Shown in pieces: positions 44,585 through 55,684 of a DNA stretch of 64,000 nucleotides. Positions within the stretch are counted from its first letter, which is position 1; each line of letters opens with the position of its first letter. Source of the stretch: Paracidovorax konjaci. Its GTDB lineage: Bacteria; Pseudomonadota; Gammaproteobacteria; Burkholderiales; Burkholderiaceae_C. The notes beneath the pieces are model-generated. The model worked only from the letters and a program-made list of their open reading frames with translations, was not told the DNA's origin and ran no database searches. Made by a program: the position numbers and the translations under genes. The DNA lies in the NCBI RefSeq assembly GCF_900112675.1, contig NZ_FOMQ01000001.1, forward strand, positions 496,001 through 560,000, in the 5' to 3' direction.

Positions 44585-45462
44585 CGGCGGCCTCCTGGCA
44601 TGCCTCCCGCCGCGCGCTGTTGCTGCGCGGCGGCGCCCTGCTGGCAGCGGCCGCGGTGCCCGGCCCTGCGTCCGCACAGGCGGCGCGCCGCATCGTGTCG
44701 CTGGGCGGCGCGCTCACCGAGATGGTGTATGCGCTCGGGGCCGAAGCGCTGCTGGTCGGCACCGACACCACCAGCCTCTACCCGGAGGCCGCGCTGAAGA
44801 CGCCCAAGGTGGGCTACCTGCGCCAGCTCTCGGCCGAGGGGCTGCTCTCGCTGCGGCCGGACTGCGTGATCGGCACGCAGGAGGCCGGCCCGGCCGTGGT
44901 GCTGGAGCAGGTGCGCGCCGCGGGCGTGGCGGTGGAACTGGTGCAGGCCGACCACACCTGGGAGGAGGTGGAGCGCAAGGCCCTGCTGGTGGGCCGCGTC
45001 GCGGGCCGCGAGCGCGAGGCCCGGGCGCTCCGGGCGCGGCTTCAGGCCGACTGGCAGGCCGCGCGGCAGCGCGTGGCCGATGCGCCGCGCCGACCGCGCG
45101 CGCTCTTCCTGCTCTCGCACACCGGCAGCCCGATGGTGGCCGGCGGCGGCACCGCGGCCGACGCGCTGATCCGCTTCGCCGGGGCAGTGAACCCCGCCGC
45201 CGCGGCCTTCCAGGGCTACCGCCCGCTCACGGCCGAGGCGCTGGCGGGCGCCGCACCCGATGTGTTCCTGAACACCACGCAGGGGATCGAGGCCCTGGGC
45301 GGCGAGGCAGCCTTCTGGCGCCGGCCCGAGCTGGCCCTGACGCCGGCCTTCCGCCGCAAGGCCCTGGTGGCGATGGACGCCAACCACCTGCTGGGCTTCG
45401 GTCCGCGGCTGCCGGGCGCGGTGCTGGAGCTGCACCGCCGCATGCAAGACGCCACCGCATGA
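44581..45462 (+). CDS. hmuT: heme ABC transporter periplasmic binding protein HmuT
   Basis: A 293-residue periplasmic heme-binding protein of the cluster-8 binding-protein type. Its signal peptide has a twin-arginine-like start (SRRALLLRGGALLAAAAVPGPASAQ). The mature protein begins RRIVSLGGALTEMVYALGAEALLVGTDTTSLYPE, the HmuT/PhuT hallmark, with Tyr in that stretch as the usual heme ligand. It ends FGPRLPGAVLELHRRM, also conserved. It receives heme from HmuR and delivers it to HmuUV. ATGA overlaps at both ends. Confidence 0.93.
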   Translation: MTAASWHASRRALLLRGGALLAAAAVPGPASAQAARRIVSLGGALTEMVYALGAEALLVGTDTTSLYPEAALKTPKVGYLRQLSAEGLLSLRPDCVIGTQEAGPAVVLEQVRAAGVAVELVQADHTWEEVERKALLVGRVAGREREARALRARLQADWQAARQRVADAPRRPRALFLLSHTGSPMVAGGGTAADALIRFAGAVNPAAAAFQGYRPLTAEALAGAAPDVFLNTTQGIEALGGEAAFWRRPELALTPAFRRKALVAMDANHLLGFGPRLPGAVLELHRRMQDATA

Positions 45463-46532
45463 CGGCGCGCTCGGCTGCGGCCGCCGGCGGGCCCCCGCGG
45501 CGCCTGGGGCGGGGCGCGGCCCTGTCGCTCGGCGCGGCGCTGGTGCTGGCGGCTTTCGTCTTCGGCGCCGCGCACGGTGCGTATGCGATCGCGCCCGCGC
45601 AGTGGCCCGCGCTGCTGGCCGAACTGGTGCGCCCCGGCGCGGACGGACCGGGGCCCGCGCACCTGGTGTTCTTCCACATCCGGCTGCCGCGCCTCGTGCT
45701 GGGCCTGCTGGCGGGGGCGGGCCTGGGGCTGGCGGGCGCGCTCATGCAGGGGCTCTTCCGCAACCCGCTGGCCGATCCGGGGCTCGTGGGCGTGAGCAGC
45801 GGGGCGGCGCTGGCGGCCGGCGCCACCATCGTGCTGGGCGCGCTGTGGTGGCCTTCGCTGCCGCGCGGCCTGGGCAGCATCGCGCTGGTGGCGGCCGCGT
45901 TCGGCGGCGGGCTGGCGGTGACGCTGCTCGTCTACCTGCTGGCGCAGGGCGCCGGCGGCACGCGCATGGCCCTGATGCTGCTGGCCGGCGTGGCGGTGAA
46001 CGCGCTGGCCATGGCGGGCCTGGGGTACCTGAGCTTCATCTCCACCGACGAGCAGTTGCGCAACGTGCAGATGTGGCTGCTGGGGAGCCTGGGCGGCGCG
46101 CGCTGGAGCGCGGTGCTCACCGTCTCGGCCCTGGTGGCCATCGCGGGCGCGCTGGGGCTGCGGCTGGCGGGCGCGCTCAACGCCATCGCCCTGGGCGAGG
46201 CCCAGGCCGCGCTGCTGGGCGTGCCCGTGGAGCGCACCAAGCGCCTGGCCGTGCTGGCCGCCGCGCTGGCCGTGGGCGCGGTGACGGCCACCACCGGCAT
46301 CATCGGCTTCATCGGGCTCGTGGCGCCGCACTGGGTGCGGCTCGCGGCGGGGCCGGACCACCGCGTGGTGCTGCCCGGCGCGGCGCTGCTGGGCGCGGCC
46401 CTGGTGCTGGTGGCCGACGCGGCGGCGCGCACCCTGGTGCAGCCGGCCGAGCTGCCGCTGGGCGTGCTCACGGCCTTCATCGGCGTGCCGCTCTTCCTGG
46501 CCATGCTGCGCCAGTTCCGGGAGCGCGTGTGA
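45459..46532 (+). CDS. hmuU: heme ABC transporter permease HmuU (FecCD family)
   Basis: A 357-residue BtuC/FecCD permease with about ten membrane helices. LPRLVLGLLAGAGLGLAGALMQGLFRNPLADPGLVGVSSGAALAAG carries the family signature, and IGFIGLVAPHWVRLAAGPDHR is the cytoplasmic coupling segment that docks on the ATPase. It dimerises with two HmuV subunits to import heme. The start overlaps hmuT (ATGA) and the stop overlaps the GTG start of hmuV. Confidence 0.94.
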   Translation: MTARSAAAAGGPPRRLGRGAALSLGAALVLAAFVFGAAHGAYAIAPAQWPALLAELVRPGADGPGPAHLVFFHIRLPRLVLGLLAGAGLGLAGALMQGLFRNPLADPGLVGVSSGAALAAGATIVLGALWWPSLPRGLGSIALVAAAFGGGLAVTLLVYLLAQGAGGTRMALMLLAGVAVNALAMAGLGYLSFISTDEQLRNVQMWLLGSLGGARWSAVLTVSALVAIAGALGLRLAGALNAIALGEAQAALLGVPVERTKRLAVLAAALAVGAVTATTGIIGFIGLVAPHWVRLAAGPDHRVVLPGAALLGAALVLVADAAARTLVQPAELPLGVLTAFIGVPLFLAMLRQFRERV

Positions 46533-47356
46533 GCGCCGCCGCCGCCGCCGGCCCGGCCGGCACGCTGGCCTGCGAGCAGGCCGCCGTGGGCGTGCGCGGG
46601 CGCGCGCCGCTGGCCGTCGTCTCGGCCGCGTTCCGGGCGGGGCGCGTGGCGGCCATCGTGGGGCCCAACGGCGCCGGCAAATCCACGCTGCTGTCCATGC
46701 TCTCGGGCGAGCGTGTGCCGCTGGCCGGCCGCATCGCGCTCGACGGCCGGTCCCTGGCGGACACCGCCGCGCCGGCCCTCGCGTTGCGGCGCGCGGTCAT
46801 GCCGCAGGAGGGCGCCGTGGCCTTCGATTTCACCGTGCGCGAGGTGGTGGAGCTGGGGCGCTTCCCGCACCGCCTGCGCCCCAGCCCGCGCGAGGACGCC
46901 ATCGGCGCGGCCGCCCTGGAGGCCACCGGCGTGGCGCACCTGGCCGGGCGTGGCATCCAGCGCCTGTCGGGGGGCGAGAAGGCCCGCGCCCACCTCGCGC
47001 GCGCCCTGGCGCAGCTCTGGGAGCCCCTGGCGGACGGCGCCGCGCGCTGGCTGCTGCTGGACGAGCCCACCGCCGCGCTCGACCTCGCCTGGCAGCACCG
47101 CTGCCTGGGCCTGCTGCGCCAGCGCGCGCGGGAGGAGGGCGTGGGCGTGGTGGCCGTGCTGCACGACCTGAACCTCGCGCTGCGCTACGCCGACGATGCG
47201 CTGCTGCTCGGCCCGGCGGCCGGCGGCGGCGCGGTGTTCGGCCCGGTGGGCGAAGTGCTGGAGGCCGTGGCCATCGAGCGCACCTGGGGCGTGTCCTGCA
47301 CACCCGCCACGGCCGCGGACGGCACGCCGCAGTTCCTCATCGGGGGAACGCCGTAG
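46529..47356 (+). CDS. hmuV: heme ABC transporter ATPase HmuV
   Basis: A 275-residue ATPase. Walker A GPNGAGKST is at about 45-53, the signature LSGGEKAR near 147, Walker B WLLLDEP near 175 and the switch His in AVLHDLN near 211. It powers HmuU. It starts at GTG (46529), four bases overlapping the hmuU stop (GTGA); no ATG suits the N-terminus. It closes the hmuR-orf-hmuSTUV operon; a copy of the dispersed repeat follows within 60-90 bases. Confidence 0.94.
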   Translation: MSAAAAAGPAGTLACEQAAVGVRGRAPLAVVSAAFRAGRVAAIVGPNGAGKSTLLSMLSGERVPLAGRIALDGRSLADTAAPALALRRAVMPQEGAVAFDFTVREVVELGRFPHRLRPSPREDAIGAAALEATGVAHLAGRGIQRLSGGEKARAHLARALAQLWEPLADGAARWLLLDEPTAALDLAWQHRCLGLLRQRAREEGVGVVAVLHDLNLALRYADDALLLGPAAGGGAVFGPVGEVLEAVAIERTWGVSCTPATAADGTPQFLIGGTP

Positions 47357-47415
47357 TCAGGGGCATCTGCAGAGGTTTGAAGCCCGAATGCGACCTTGTC
47401 GGCTTACTTTCTGAT

Positions 47416-47445
47416 TCAATTGCTATTGAAAATGTAGCAAGTGCC
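47416..47445 (-). repeat. dispersed repeat, core only
   Basis: On the minus strand GCTACATTTTCAATAGCAA, the same stem-loop core as at 40551-40610. The GGCGGCAT tail is not clearly present, so this is a shortened or diverged copy. Confidence 0.5.
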
Positions 47446-47549
47446 TTGAAGCGGCTACCTGTGCCGTATCTGTTGAGCGAACACTCGCCTGACGCGAACT
47501 GGGCATCCTGGCCGTGGTGGCGGGCTGCGGCGATGCCTCCATGATTGCT

Positions 47550-48935
47550 TTATTCTAGATGCCTCTGGTCTTTTTTCACGTTGGACATATGCGTGATTTC
47601 CTCCGGATCGAATTTCTGGAAATTCTTCGAAAAGAAATGCCCAGGGACACGTATCTCGGGAGAGTGGAAAATCCGCATCAATCCATTGATCTCATTGGCG
47701 TCTCGACTCGCCAGCAGTTTTGCCACGATGGGGTTTATCGGGGTATTATCATGCGATGGGTTTGGCTCCCCATTCGCGTGGATCATCGCATTGACCGTGC
47801 GCAGTTTGTGGATGATCGACAGGGCGGTTCCGGCGATCAGGTCTTTGCCGATGAAAATATCGTCGTAATCCATCGCTTGGGCTTTAATATACCTGCGGCT
47901 TGAACCGTGCTCATGACATAATCGATTGGGATGGCCGTGCACAGCCTTGAATGCCTCATATTCTGCGGGCTCAATGGAGTCCTTCATCCTGTGCTCGATG
48001 GAATCCTTCATCCTGTTGAAAACAGAACGATCTTCATCATCTTGATCCAAGAGATCATCGAGTGCACCCCAAGCCACCTGCTCAAATACCGGTTCATCGA
48101 ATGGAACACGGTACAGGCTTTTGCCAAATCGGCTTGAGAGCTTTGACGGCGTTTTACCACACTCCAGCGCGAAGAAAACAGCGTTGTCATCGCCCTTCGT
48201 GAAGATGTCCGATTCTGTCGTATTCTTGCGATCAAAGCCTATGCGGCCGTTCGTCAGCCGTTGCCGTGAATACAGTGCCATCGTGGGGCCTTTATCCAAT
48301 CGAGTGGATTCGTCCTCAGGAAGCTCAAGGGTTGATTCCAGGAATCCGTTCCAGAGTGTCTGCAACTGTTCAATCACCGAATTCTTGAGGTGGTCGAACG
48401 GCGAAATCCTGCGGTCGTAAAAAAGGGGCTTTTCAAGCAGGTTGGCATTGGTGAAGTGCGTTGCAAAGAATTTTTGTTGAGTGAATGCATCGAACATTGC
48501 CGATTCGGCCGTGTTCAGCTGTCCTAAACGTTGGCGCAATTTCGACAGATTGGCGGACGAGAGATTCTTCAGGGAGAAATCCTGGACGTTCTTCAGTACG
48601 CCGTCCCAAACCAGTACCTGCGCGGCATGTTCCCACATGCTGCCTTTCGCGAACATCTCGGCGGCTGCCTTGTTGGCAATGTGTTCACGGGTGGCCCGGA
48701 TGATGGTGTTCGCCGCCCGGTGGCGCACAGCCTCGCCATCGTTGGGCGGGGATTGTCTGCGCAGTGAGTCCAGTCCAGCCAGTGGGCCATCGGGTGACAG
48801 GCGGGTGCGGGCGGCCGGGGGCGATGTGCCCTTGAGTTGTCTGGATGGACTGGCGCTGTCCTGTGGTGTCGGTATCTGCTTGCGCGTACCCGAGTGCGCC
48901 GCATTCAGGGAGTTGAGGTTGGACACTATTTCCAT
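47550..48935 (-). CDS. candidate type III effector of unknown family
   Basis: A 461-residue protein, visibly lower in G+C than all neighbours. The N-terminal 70 residues are Ser/Thr/Pro/Gln/Arg-rich and lack a hydrophobic signal (SNLNSLNAAHSGTRKQIP start), as in type III-secreted proteins. The remainder is a globular domain I cannot assign. It includes FFATHFTNANLLEK (about 155-168) and MALYSRQRL, then FTKGDDNAVFFALECG (about 248-263), an order reminiscent of PARP-like ADP-ribosyltransferases but not diagnostic. An 8-residue tandem repeat (RMKDSIEH, RMKDSIEP) occurs near 314-329. A perfect PIP box ends 57 bases upstream of the ATG. The gene splits hmuV from ppsR. Confidence 0.7.
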   Translation of the reverse strand: MEIVSNLNSLNAAHSGTRKQIPTPQDSASPSRQLKGTSPPAARTRLSPDGPLAGLDSLRRQSPPNDGEAVRHRAANTIIRATREHIANKAAAEMFAKGSMWEHAAQVLVWDGVLKNVQDFSLKNLSSANLSKLRQRLGQLNTAESAMFDAFTQQKFFATHFTNANLLEKPLFYDRRISPFDHLKNSVIEQLQTLWNGFLESTLELPEDESTRLDKGPTMALYSRQRLTNGRIGFDRKNTTESDIFTKGDDNAVFFALECGKTPSKLSSRFGKSLYRVPFDEPVFEQVAWGALDDLLDQDDEDRSVFNRMKDSIEHRMKDSIEPAEYEAFKAVHGHPNRLCHEHGSSRRYIKAQAMDYDDIFIGKDLIAGTALSIIHKLRTVNAMIHANGEPNPSHDNTPINPIVAKLLASRDANEINGLMRIFHSPEIRVPGHFFSKNFQKFDPEEITHMSNVKKDQRHLE

Positions 48936-48992
48936 CCCGGAGTTGAATCTCCATGCAGTATTGGCACGGAATTTCAGGCGAGGGCGTGGAGT

Positions 48993-49017
48993 GCGAACCG
49001 GCGGCTTCCTGAGCGAA
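48993..49017 (-). promoter_or_regulatory. perfect PIP box of the candidate effector gene
   Basis: On the minus strand TTCGC (49017-49013) and TTCGC (48997-48993) are separated by exactly 15 bases. AATACT (48962-48957) lies 30 bases beyond, the expected place for the -10 element of HrpX/HrpB promoters, and the start codon is 22 bases after that. Confidence 0.85.
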
Positions 49018-49033
49018 GCCGGCAGGGCTCAAT

Positions 49034-49855
49034 TCAATACACCAGTCGCTCCGGCCGCACCTCCTGCAGGATGGTGGTGGCGATCTCCTCGATGCTCTTG
49101 GTGGTGGTGGAGAGCCAGCGGATGCCAGAGCGCCGCATCATCGCCTCGGCCTCGGCCACCTCGTGGCGGCAGTTGGCGAGGTCGGCGTACCTGGAGCCGG
49201 GGCGGCGCTCGTTGCGGATCTGCGAGAGCCGCTCGGGCTGGATGGTCAGGCCGAAGATCTTCTTGCGGTGTGGCTCCAGCGCGGGCGGCAGCTGCTTGCG
49301 GTCGAAGTCCTCGGGGATCAGCGGGTAGTTGGCCACCTTCAGGCCGCACTGCATCGCCAGGTAGAGGCTGGTGGGCGTCTTACCGCTGCGCGAGACACCC
49401 ACCAGGATCACATCGGCGCCGTCCAGGTCGCGGTGGCTCTGGCCGTCGTCGTGGTCCAGGCTGAAGTTGATCGCCTCGATGCGGTCGGTGTATTCCTTGC
49501 TGAGGCTCACGTCCGAGAAGCGGCCCACGCGGTGCAGCGACTTGATGCCCAGTTCGCCCTCCAGCGGGCGGATGAAGGTGCCGAACATGTCCAGCAGCAT
49601 GCCCTTGCAGTCCTCCTGGATGATGCGCAGCACGCTCATGTTCACGAGCGTGGTGAACACCACGGGCTTCTTGCCCTCCAGCTCGGCCGTGTGGTTGATG
49701 CGGCGCACGGCCTGGTGGGCCTTGTCCTCGGTGTCGATGAAGGGCAGCCGCACGTGGCGCGGCTTGATGTCGAACTGGGCCAGGATGGCGTTGCCGAAGG
49801 TTTCGGCGGTGATGCCGGTGCCGTCGGAGATGAAGAAAACGGTGCGCGTGTGCAT
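49034..49855 (-). CDS. ppsR: phosphoenolpyruvate synthase regulatory protein (kinase/pyrophosphorylase)
   Basis: A 273-residue DUF299 protein. [23 protein letters not shown] opens it and the P-loop-like [19 protein letters not shown] is at about 152-170. It uses ADP to phosphorylate a Thr next to the catalytic His of PEP synthase, switching it off, and reverses this with phosphate. It is divergent from its target ppsA, with 230 bases between them, the standard arrangement in beta-proteobacteria. The stop codon is only 17 bases from the PIP box of the next gene. Confidence 0.96.
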   Translation of the reverse strand: MHTRTVFFISDGTGITAETFGNAILAQFDIKPRHVRLPFIDTEDKAHQAVRRINHTAELEGKKPVVFTTLVNMSVLRIIQEDCKGMLLDMFGTFIRPLEGELGIKSLHRVGRFSDVSLSKEYTDRIEAINFSLDHDDGQSHRDLDGADVILVGVSRSGKTPTSLYLAMQCGLKVANYPLIPEDFDRKQLPPALEPHRKKIFGLTIQPERLSQIRNERRPGSRYADLANCRHEVAEAEAMMRRSGIRWLSTTTKSIEEIATTILQEVRPERLVY

Positions 49856-50085
49856 GGGTCAGGTTCTTCCTCGGGGGGCGGTCCGGCCATGTCCCACAAA
49901 CGCGTCGGGGCCGGCCGCCCTACAATCGCGCCCATTATTCCCATTTCCACCATGCACGCCGCCGGCCTACAACCAGAACAGCCAAGCCAGAGCGTCCGCA
50001 TGGGTGACAGCAGCGCCAGCCCGCCTTCTCGCGCGGGCCGCCTTTCTCGGCGCGCAGACCCGGTTTCAACTTCTGGAGCTTTCCC

Positions 50086-52476
<2,391 letters not shown>

Positions 52477-52492
52477 CGGCACCCCCCGGCCC

Positions 52493-52876
52493 ATGCCCGC
52501 GCCGCCGCCACCGCCTCAGCCACGGGCCGAGGACGGCGCGCGCGAGCCCTCGGCCGGCGCGCCGTTCGCGCCCGACCTGCACGACGCGCGCCACCTCTGG
52601 CTGAAGGCCGCGCTGCTGCTGGCCTGGGCTCTGGTGTCCTTCGGCGCCTGCTATTTCGTGCGCGACCTCGCCTGGCGCGTGGGCGACTGGCCGCTGGGCT
52701 ACTGGATCGCATCGCAGGGCGCGGTGCTGGCCTTCATCGCGATCGTGGTGGTGTACTGCGTGGCGATGAACCGCTTCGAACGCGCGGATGCGCGCGCCGC
52801 GCAGGCCGCCGTTTCCCGTGCCGCTGCCGCGCAGGCCGCGGGCGATGCGGCCCCGGCGGCCCCGCGCCATGGCTGA
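52493..52876 (+). CDS. DUF4212 small subunit of a sodium/solute symporter
   Basis: A 127-residue protein with two membrane helices (LWLKAALLLAWALVSFGACYFV and GYWIASQGAVLAFIAIVVVYCVAMNRF), the compact DUF4212 pattern. Such proteins pair with VC_2705-type sodium:solute symporters; the large subunit gene follows and overlaps by eight bases. Probable substrates are small organic anions such as acetate, by analogy with ActP and its small partner YjcH. The Pro- and Ala-rich ends are outside the conserved core. Confidence 0.85.
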   Translation: MPAPPPPPQPRAEDGAREPSAGAPFAPDLHDARHLWLKAALLLAWALVSFGACYFVRDLAWRVGDWPLGYWIASQGAVLAFIAIVVVYCVAMNRFERADARAAQAAVSRAAAAQAAGDAAPAAPRHG

Positions 52877-54956
52877 CGGCGAACGGCCTGCCGGTACCGC
52901 GGCTGCCGCGGGCCATGGGCGCCTGCACCGGCTGCTCGCGATGTACGCCGCGGGCGTGGTGGCCTTCCTCGCGCTCATGGCCTGGGCCGAGCAGCGCGGC
53001 CTCTCGCGCCACTGGATCGGCCCGATCTTCCTGTTCCTGTCCGTGATGGTCTACGCGGCCATCGGCGTCTACGGCCGCACCACCGACCCCGAGGAATACT
53101 ACGTGGCGGGCCGGCGCATCCCGCCGTTCTACAACGGCATGGCCGCGGCCGCCGACTGGATGAGCGCGGCGTCGTTCATCAGCCTGTCGGGCGCGCTCTA
53201 CCTGCAGGGCTTCTCGGGCGGGCCCGGGCAGGCCGGGGGCCTGGCCTACCTGCTGGGCTGGACCGGGGGCTTCTGCCTGGTCGCGCTGCTCATCGCGCCG
53301 CACCTGCGCGCGATGAACCTCTACACGATCCCGGAGTTCTTCCAGGTCCGATTCGGCGGGCGCTGGCCGCGGGTGATCGCGGCGCTGGCGGCCGTGCTGT
53401 GCTCGTTCACCTACGTGGTGGCGCAGATCTACGGGGTGGGCCTCATCGCCTCGCGGCTCACGGGCGTGCAGTTCGAGATCGGCATCATGCTCGGCCTGGG
53501 CGGCGTGCTGCTGTGCTCGTTCCTGGGCGGCATGCGCGCGATCACCTGGACGCAGGTGGCGCAGTACGTGGTCATCCTGCTCGCGTTCCTGATCCCGGTC
53601 TCCTGGCTGGCCTACAAGCAGCTGGGCAATCCGCTCGCGGCGGCGGTCTATGGCGCGCAGCTCGGCAAGATCGCCGCGCTGGAATCCGAGCTGCTGCAGT
53701 CGCCCGCGGAGCGCGAGGTGGTGGATGCCCACGAGCGCCGCGCGCGCGAACTGGAGCAGCGCCTGCAGGACGTGCCCGCGGCGCTGGAGCGCGAGCGCGA
53801 GGCCGCCCGCCAGCGCATCCACCGCCTGCGCGAGCAGAACGCGGATGTGGCGCTGATCGTTGCGGCCAGCCGCGAACTGGCGTCGCTGCCGCGCGACGGC
53901 GAGGCCGCCCGCGAGCTGTGGACGCGCGAGATGCGCGAGAGCCAGGAGCGCGCGCGCCCGCTCGGCGGCCTGCCGCCGCACGGGCAGGCCTATGCCGGGG
54001 CGCCGGACGGCACGCCCGCGGAGCGGCAGGCCTACGACGAGACACGCCGCAACTTCCTCGCGCTGATGTTCTGCCTCATGGTCGGCACCGCGGGCCTGCC
54101 GCACCTGCTCACGCGCTACTACACCGTGCCCACGCCGGCCGCGGCGCGGGAGTCGGTGGCGTGGTCGCTGTTCTTCATCGCGCTGCTCTACCTGAGCGCG
54201 CCCGCGCTGGCGGTGCTGGTGAAGTTCGAGGTGCTGCAGAACCTCGTGGGCAGCCATTTCGATGCCCTGCCCAACTGGATCGGGCAATGGTCGCGCGTGG
54301 ACCCGGCGCTGCTGTCGGTGCAGGACGTCAACGGCGATGGCATCGTGCAGTTCGGCGAGATCCGCTTCGGGGCCGATCTCATCATGCTCGCCACCCCCGA
54401 GCTGGGCGGGCTGCCGTACGTGGTGTCCGGGCTGGTGGCGGCCGGCGGGCTGGCGGCCGCGCTGTCCACCGCGGACGGTCTGCTGCTCACCATCAGCAAC
54501 GCGCTGGTGCGCGACCTCTACCTGCACGGGCGCCGCGGGCCGGCCTCGCCCGAGCAGCGCGTGATCCTCACCAAGTTCGCGCTGCTCGCGGTGGCACTGC
54601 TGGCCGCCTTCGTGGCGGCGCTCAAGCGCTCGGAAATCCTGCCCATGGTGTCGGCCTCGTTCTCGATCGCGGCCTCGGCCTTCGTGCCCGCGATGGTGCT
54701 GGGCATCTTCTGGCGCGGCGCGACGCGGCAGGGGGCGGTGGCCGGCATGCTCTGCGGGCTGGGCATCGCGGTGTACTACCTTGCCGCACCCACCGAGGCG
54801 GCGCGCGCGCTCGCGCCCGCGTGGCTGCTGCCGGAGGCGCCGTGGTTCGGCATCGACCCGGTATCGGCTGGCGTGTTCGGCGTGCCGGCGGGCCTGCTCG
54901 CGACCTGGCTGGTGAGCCTGGCGACGCGGCCGCCCCGGGGTTGCCACCACGGTTGA
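52869..54956 (+). CDS. VC_2705-type sodium:solute symporter (SSS family), large subunit
   Basis: A 695-residue SSS transporter. FYNGMAAAADWMSAASFISLSGALYLQGFSG is the TM2 substrate/Na+ segment, and FFQVRFGGRWPRVIAALAAVLCSFTYVVAQIYGVG follows. Residues about 265-395 form a polar, Arg/Glu-rich insert with coiled-coil character (AHERRARELEQRLQDVPAALER). DVNGDGIVQFGE (486-497) looks like a complete EF-hand calcium loop between membrane segments. The last third is TM (ALSTADGLLLTISNALVRDLY). It works with the DUF4212 subunit just upstream. Substrate is inferred to be a short organic acid, which would fit the PEP-synthase neighbourhood. Confidence 0.88.
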   Translation: MADGERPAGTAAAAGHGRLHRLLAMYAAGVVAFLALMAWAEQRGLSRHWIGPIFLFLSVMVYAAIGVYGRTTDPEEYYVAGRRIPPFYNGMAAAADWMSAASFISLSGALYLQGFSGGPGQAGGLAYLLGWTGGFCLVALLIAPHLRAMNLYTIPEFFQVRFGGRWPRVIAALAAVLCSFTYVVAQIYGVGLIASRLTGVQFEIGIMLGLGGVLLCSFLGGMRAITWTQVAQYVVILLAFLIPVSWLAYKQLGNPLAAAVYGAQLGKIAALESELLQSPAEREVVDAHERRARELEQRLQDVPAALEREREAARQRIHRLREQNADVALIVAASRELASLPRDGEAARELWTREMRESQERARPLGGLPPHGQAYAGAPDGTPAERQAYDETRRNFLALMFCLMVGTAGLPHLLTRYYTVPTPAAARESVAWSLFFIALLYLSAPALAVLVKFEVLQNLVGSHFDALPNWIGQWSRVDPALLSVQDVNGDGIVQFGEIRFGADLIMLATPELGGLPYVVSGLVAAGGLAAALSTADGLLLTISNALVRDLYLHGRRGPASPEQRVILTKFALLAVALLAAFVAALKRSEILPMVSASFSIAASAFVPAMVLGIFWRGATRQGAVAGMLCGLGIAVYYLAAPTEAARALAPAWLLPEAPWFGIDPVSAGVFGVPAGLLATWLVSLATRPPRGCHHG

Positions 54957-55084
54957 GTCGGTCGGCGGTGGCAGGGGGCCACGGCCGCGTATGGACAGAA
55001 ACCCGGATTCACAAACAGCGGGGCCCATGCGACCCTGGCCCGCACCCCGCCGCCTCTGCGGCTTCCCGTGTTCCGAGGTCCACC

Positions 55085-55558
55085 GTGCTCCTAGTCAAAA
55101 CCACCGCAGGCCAGATGGCCCTCAAAGACCGGCACGGCGGCCTCACGTCACGGCAGCGCTCGGCTTTCATCCTCTTCGATGGCCAGCGCACGGTGGTGCA
55201 GGTGCTCGCGGCCACGGCCGCCATGGGCATCTCGATGGACGACGTGCAGGCCATGCTCGACCAGGGCCTGCTGGAGTCCGCCGACGGCAAGCCCGCGGTG
55301 CTGAAGGCGGCCGCGCCCGCGGCCGGCAAGGCGGCGGAAGCCGCCCCCGGGGTGGCCCCGGCGCTGGCGGACCGCTACCAGAGCGCCTACCGCGTGGCGA
55401 CCGAACTCACATCCGCCGCCGGCCTGCGCGGCTTCCGCCTGAACCTGGCCGTGGAGGGCGCGCGCAACATGGAAGAACTCGCCGCGCTGGCGCCGAAGAT
55501 CCGCGAACTGGTGGGGGACGAGAAGTACCGGCGCCTGCAGGACGCGCTTTTCGGCTGA
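55085..55558 (+). CDS. conserved hypothetical protein with a GTG start
   Basis: About 157 residues, soluble. The N-terminal half (LVKTTAGQMALKDRHGGLTSRQRSAFILFDGQRTVVQVLA...MDDVQAMLDQGLLE) looks like a small winged-helix-like or helical domain with a C-terminal amphipathic helix. An Ala/Pro-rich linker leads to a second helical segment (RYQSAYRVATELTSAAGLRGFRLNLAVEGARNMEELAALAPKIRELVG). I do not recognise a named domain. GTG at 55085 is the only start that retains the whole N-terminal block. It is 128 bases after the symporter gene, and a terminator-like hairpin follows. Confidence 0.65.
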   Translation: MLLVKTTAGQMALKDRHGGLTSRQRSAFILFDGQRTVVQVLAATAAMGISMDDVQAMLDQGLLESADGKPAVLKAAAPAAGKAAEAAPGVAPALADRYQSAYRVATELTSAAGLRGFRLNLAVEGARNMEELAALAPKIRELVGDEKYRRLQDALFG

Positions 55559-55637
55559 ACGCCGGGGCGGTTCCACGGCGCCCGCCCGGAGCGGGAGGCC
55601 GCGTCCTCCAGCCCTCCCGCGCGGGCCTGGAGGAGAC

Positions 55638-55671
55638 GCCTCGGCAGCCGCCCGGAAGCGGCGCCCGAGGC
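55638..55671. terminator. long hairpin between converging genes
   Basis: GCCTCGGCAGCCGC pairs with GCGGC-GC-CCGAGGC around a short loop; it lies between the stops of the hypothetical gene (plus) and the TIGR03118 gene (minus). No T-run on either strand. Confidence 0.5.
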
Positions 55672-55684
55672 GATCCTGGGAGGG

